Positions 8,367 through 8,873 of a DNA stretch of 8,873 bases are shown in pieces. Made by a program: the position numbers and the translations under genes. The stretch is from Calditrichaeota bacterium AABM5.125.24 (GTDB taxonomy: Bacteria; Electryoneota; AABM5-125-24; Hatepunaeales; Hatepunaeaceae), in the NCBI GenBank assembly GCA_002127415.1, contig MWJR01000135.1:1-8873 (forward strand), written 5' to 3'. Each line of letters begins with the position of its first letter. The first letter of the stretch is position 1. A model generated the notes under the pieces. It had not been told where the DNA came from and searched no databases. It saw only the letters and a list, made by a program, of their open reading frames with translations.

Positions 8367-8588
8367 TTATGGTGTTTGATGTTTCCCGATTTTATGGATA
8401 CGGAGTTTAGCAACCTTGGCATTATTGATGTTTTCGAATTCAGCCGGGGCGAGACAGCCCAGGCTCGAATGACGACGCTGCCGATTGTCCAACACCTCCA
8501 AGTAATCAAAGATAGATTGTTTGGCGTCCGGGCAGGTTTTATAAGCCCCCAAATAGACCAACTCTGTCTTCAACGTCCGAAAGCGCAT
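8367..8588 (-). pseudogene. C-terminal stub of an IS3-family transposase (OrfB)
   Basis: The reading frame contains the end of an IS3-type DDE transposase: TLKTELVYLGAYKTCPDAKQ, then IFDYLEVLDNRQRRHSSLGC and LAPAEFENI. These match the usual pattern LKtELv...a...IfeYIe.fYNr.RrHSaLGylsPaeFe. Only about 55 of roughly 280 residues remain. The catalytic Glu, seven residues before the Lys of TLK, is replaced by Arg (RMRFRTLK), and no OrfA or first two catalytic Asp residues lie upstream. No terminal inverted repeats are recognisable. The fragment marks an old insertion beside the secreted-protein genes and is certainly not functional. Confidence 0.85.
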
Positions 8589-8652
8589 CCGACTTACCCC
8601 TTTGTATCGCAGTAGAATGAACCTATTCCCACAACACTAACATCGCCCACCT

Positions 8653-8688
8653 CAGGATGTCCATCCTGCCTTGATGAGATTTCATCAA
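8653..8688. repeat. two adjacent small hairpins
   Basis: CAGGAT-GTCC-ATCCTG (8653-8668) is followed two bases later by TTGATGA-GATT-TCATCAA (8671-8688). Both are perfect stems with four-base loops. No T-run follows, so they are not clear terminators. A third inverted repeat, GGTATCA/TGATACC (8708-8714, 8735-8741), lies just beyond. Confidence 0.4.
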
Positions 8689-8807
8689 TACAAAACAAGT
8701 AGAACCCGGTATCAGTTCTCAAAACAAGGTCACTTGATACCACTAACCCAAACATGGAGATCATATCGCCACTCGATTAAGCAATACCCATTACAGTTTT
8801 AGGATAA

Positions 8808-8855
8808 GCGTGGCGGGACAAGCCCGCCACGCCACACCTCCCGTTTTAGCGGGAG
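8808..8855. repeat. tandem GC-rich palindromes, REP-like
   Basis: The first stem is GCGTGGCGGG (8808-8817) with CCCGCCACGC (8823-8832), loop ACAAG. The second is CTCCCG (8838-8843) with CGGGAG (8850-8855), loop TTTTAG. Neither is followed by a T-run on either strand, which argues against intrinsic terminators. Two GC-rich stems six bases apart in an AT-mixed intergenic stretch resemble dispersed REP/BIME-type elements. Only one copy of this unit is visible here, so dispersal is not shown. Confidence 0.45.
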
Positions 8856-8873
8856 TGACATGTGCGAAAAGCA

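Larger units (their letters stand above)
8589..8873. other. non-coding right end of the window with several palindromes
   Basis: No credible ORF or RNA gene is visible on either strand. The stretch holds five inverted repeats (8653-8668, 8671-8688, 8708-8741, 8808-8832 and 8838-8855), an unusual density for 285 bases. Confidence 0.5.

Overview
The window most likely comes from a bacterium of the FCB assemblage (Bacteroidetes and deeper relatives). The clearest clue is the gene at 6465-7988: a secreted seven-repeat FG-GAP protein ending in a type IX secretion (T9SS) sorting domain with the PNPFN motif and a KLVLIK tail. No marker here settles the phylum. All convincing genes lie on the minus strand, so the window reads functionally from right to left.

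Layout by coordinate: (1) 89-110, a perfect GC-rich palindrome. (2) 119-1651, a biotin carboxylase with every key residue and an acyl-CoA-carboxylase-type C-terminal tail. It starts at TTG with no visible Shine-Dalgarno, only 12 nt after the stop of (3) 1664-3850, a lipoprotein with five fibronectin type III domains and a jelly-roll-like C-terminus. (4) 3851-4168, intergenic. (5) 4169-5340, the scar of an integrative element: the 3' half of a tRNA-Pro(UGG) gene, short direct repeats that look like integrase arm sites, and a tyrosine recombinase with an intact active site but no credible native start. (6) 5301-7988, an AT-rich pair of secreted-protein genes (FG-GAP/T9SS gene first, a beta-helix-like acidic protein second, 42 bp apart). 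The second runs out of frame into the recombinase, so both genes appear broken at one junction near 5340. (7) 7999-8041, a hairpin plus U-tract directly before the FG-GAP gene. (8) 8367-8588, the C-terminal stub of an IS3-family transposase. (9) 8640-8873, no gene but several palindromes.

Base composition is patchy. Hand-counted 60-base samples gave 67% GC in the biotin carboxylase, 62% in the FN3 part of the lipoprotein but 38% near its 3' end, 58% in the recombinase, 33% in the beta-helix-like gene, and 25% and 48% in the FG-GAP gene. Together with the tRNA half, the broken recombinase and the IS3 stub, this indicates an accessory region built by several insertions and deletions beside a housekeeping gene. 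I see no defence system, CRISPR array or biosynthetic cluster. The most informative parts are the att/integrase scar, the chimeric junction, the in-frame lipoprotein/biotin carboxylase arrangement, and the hairpin leader of the FG-GAP gene.
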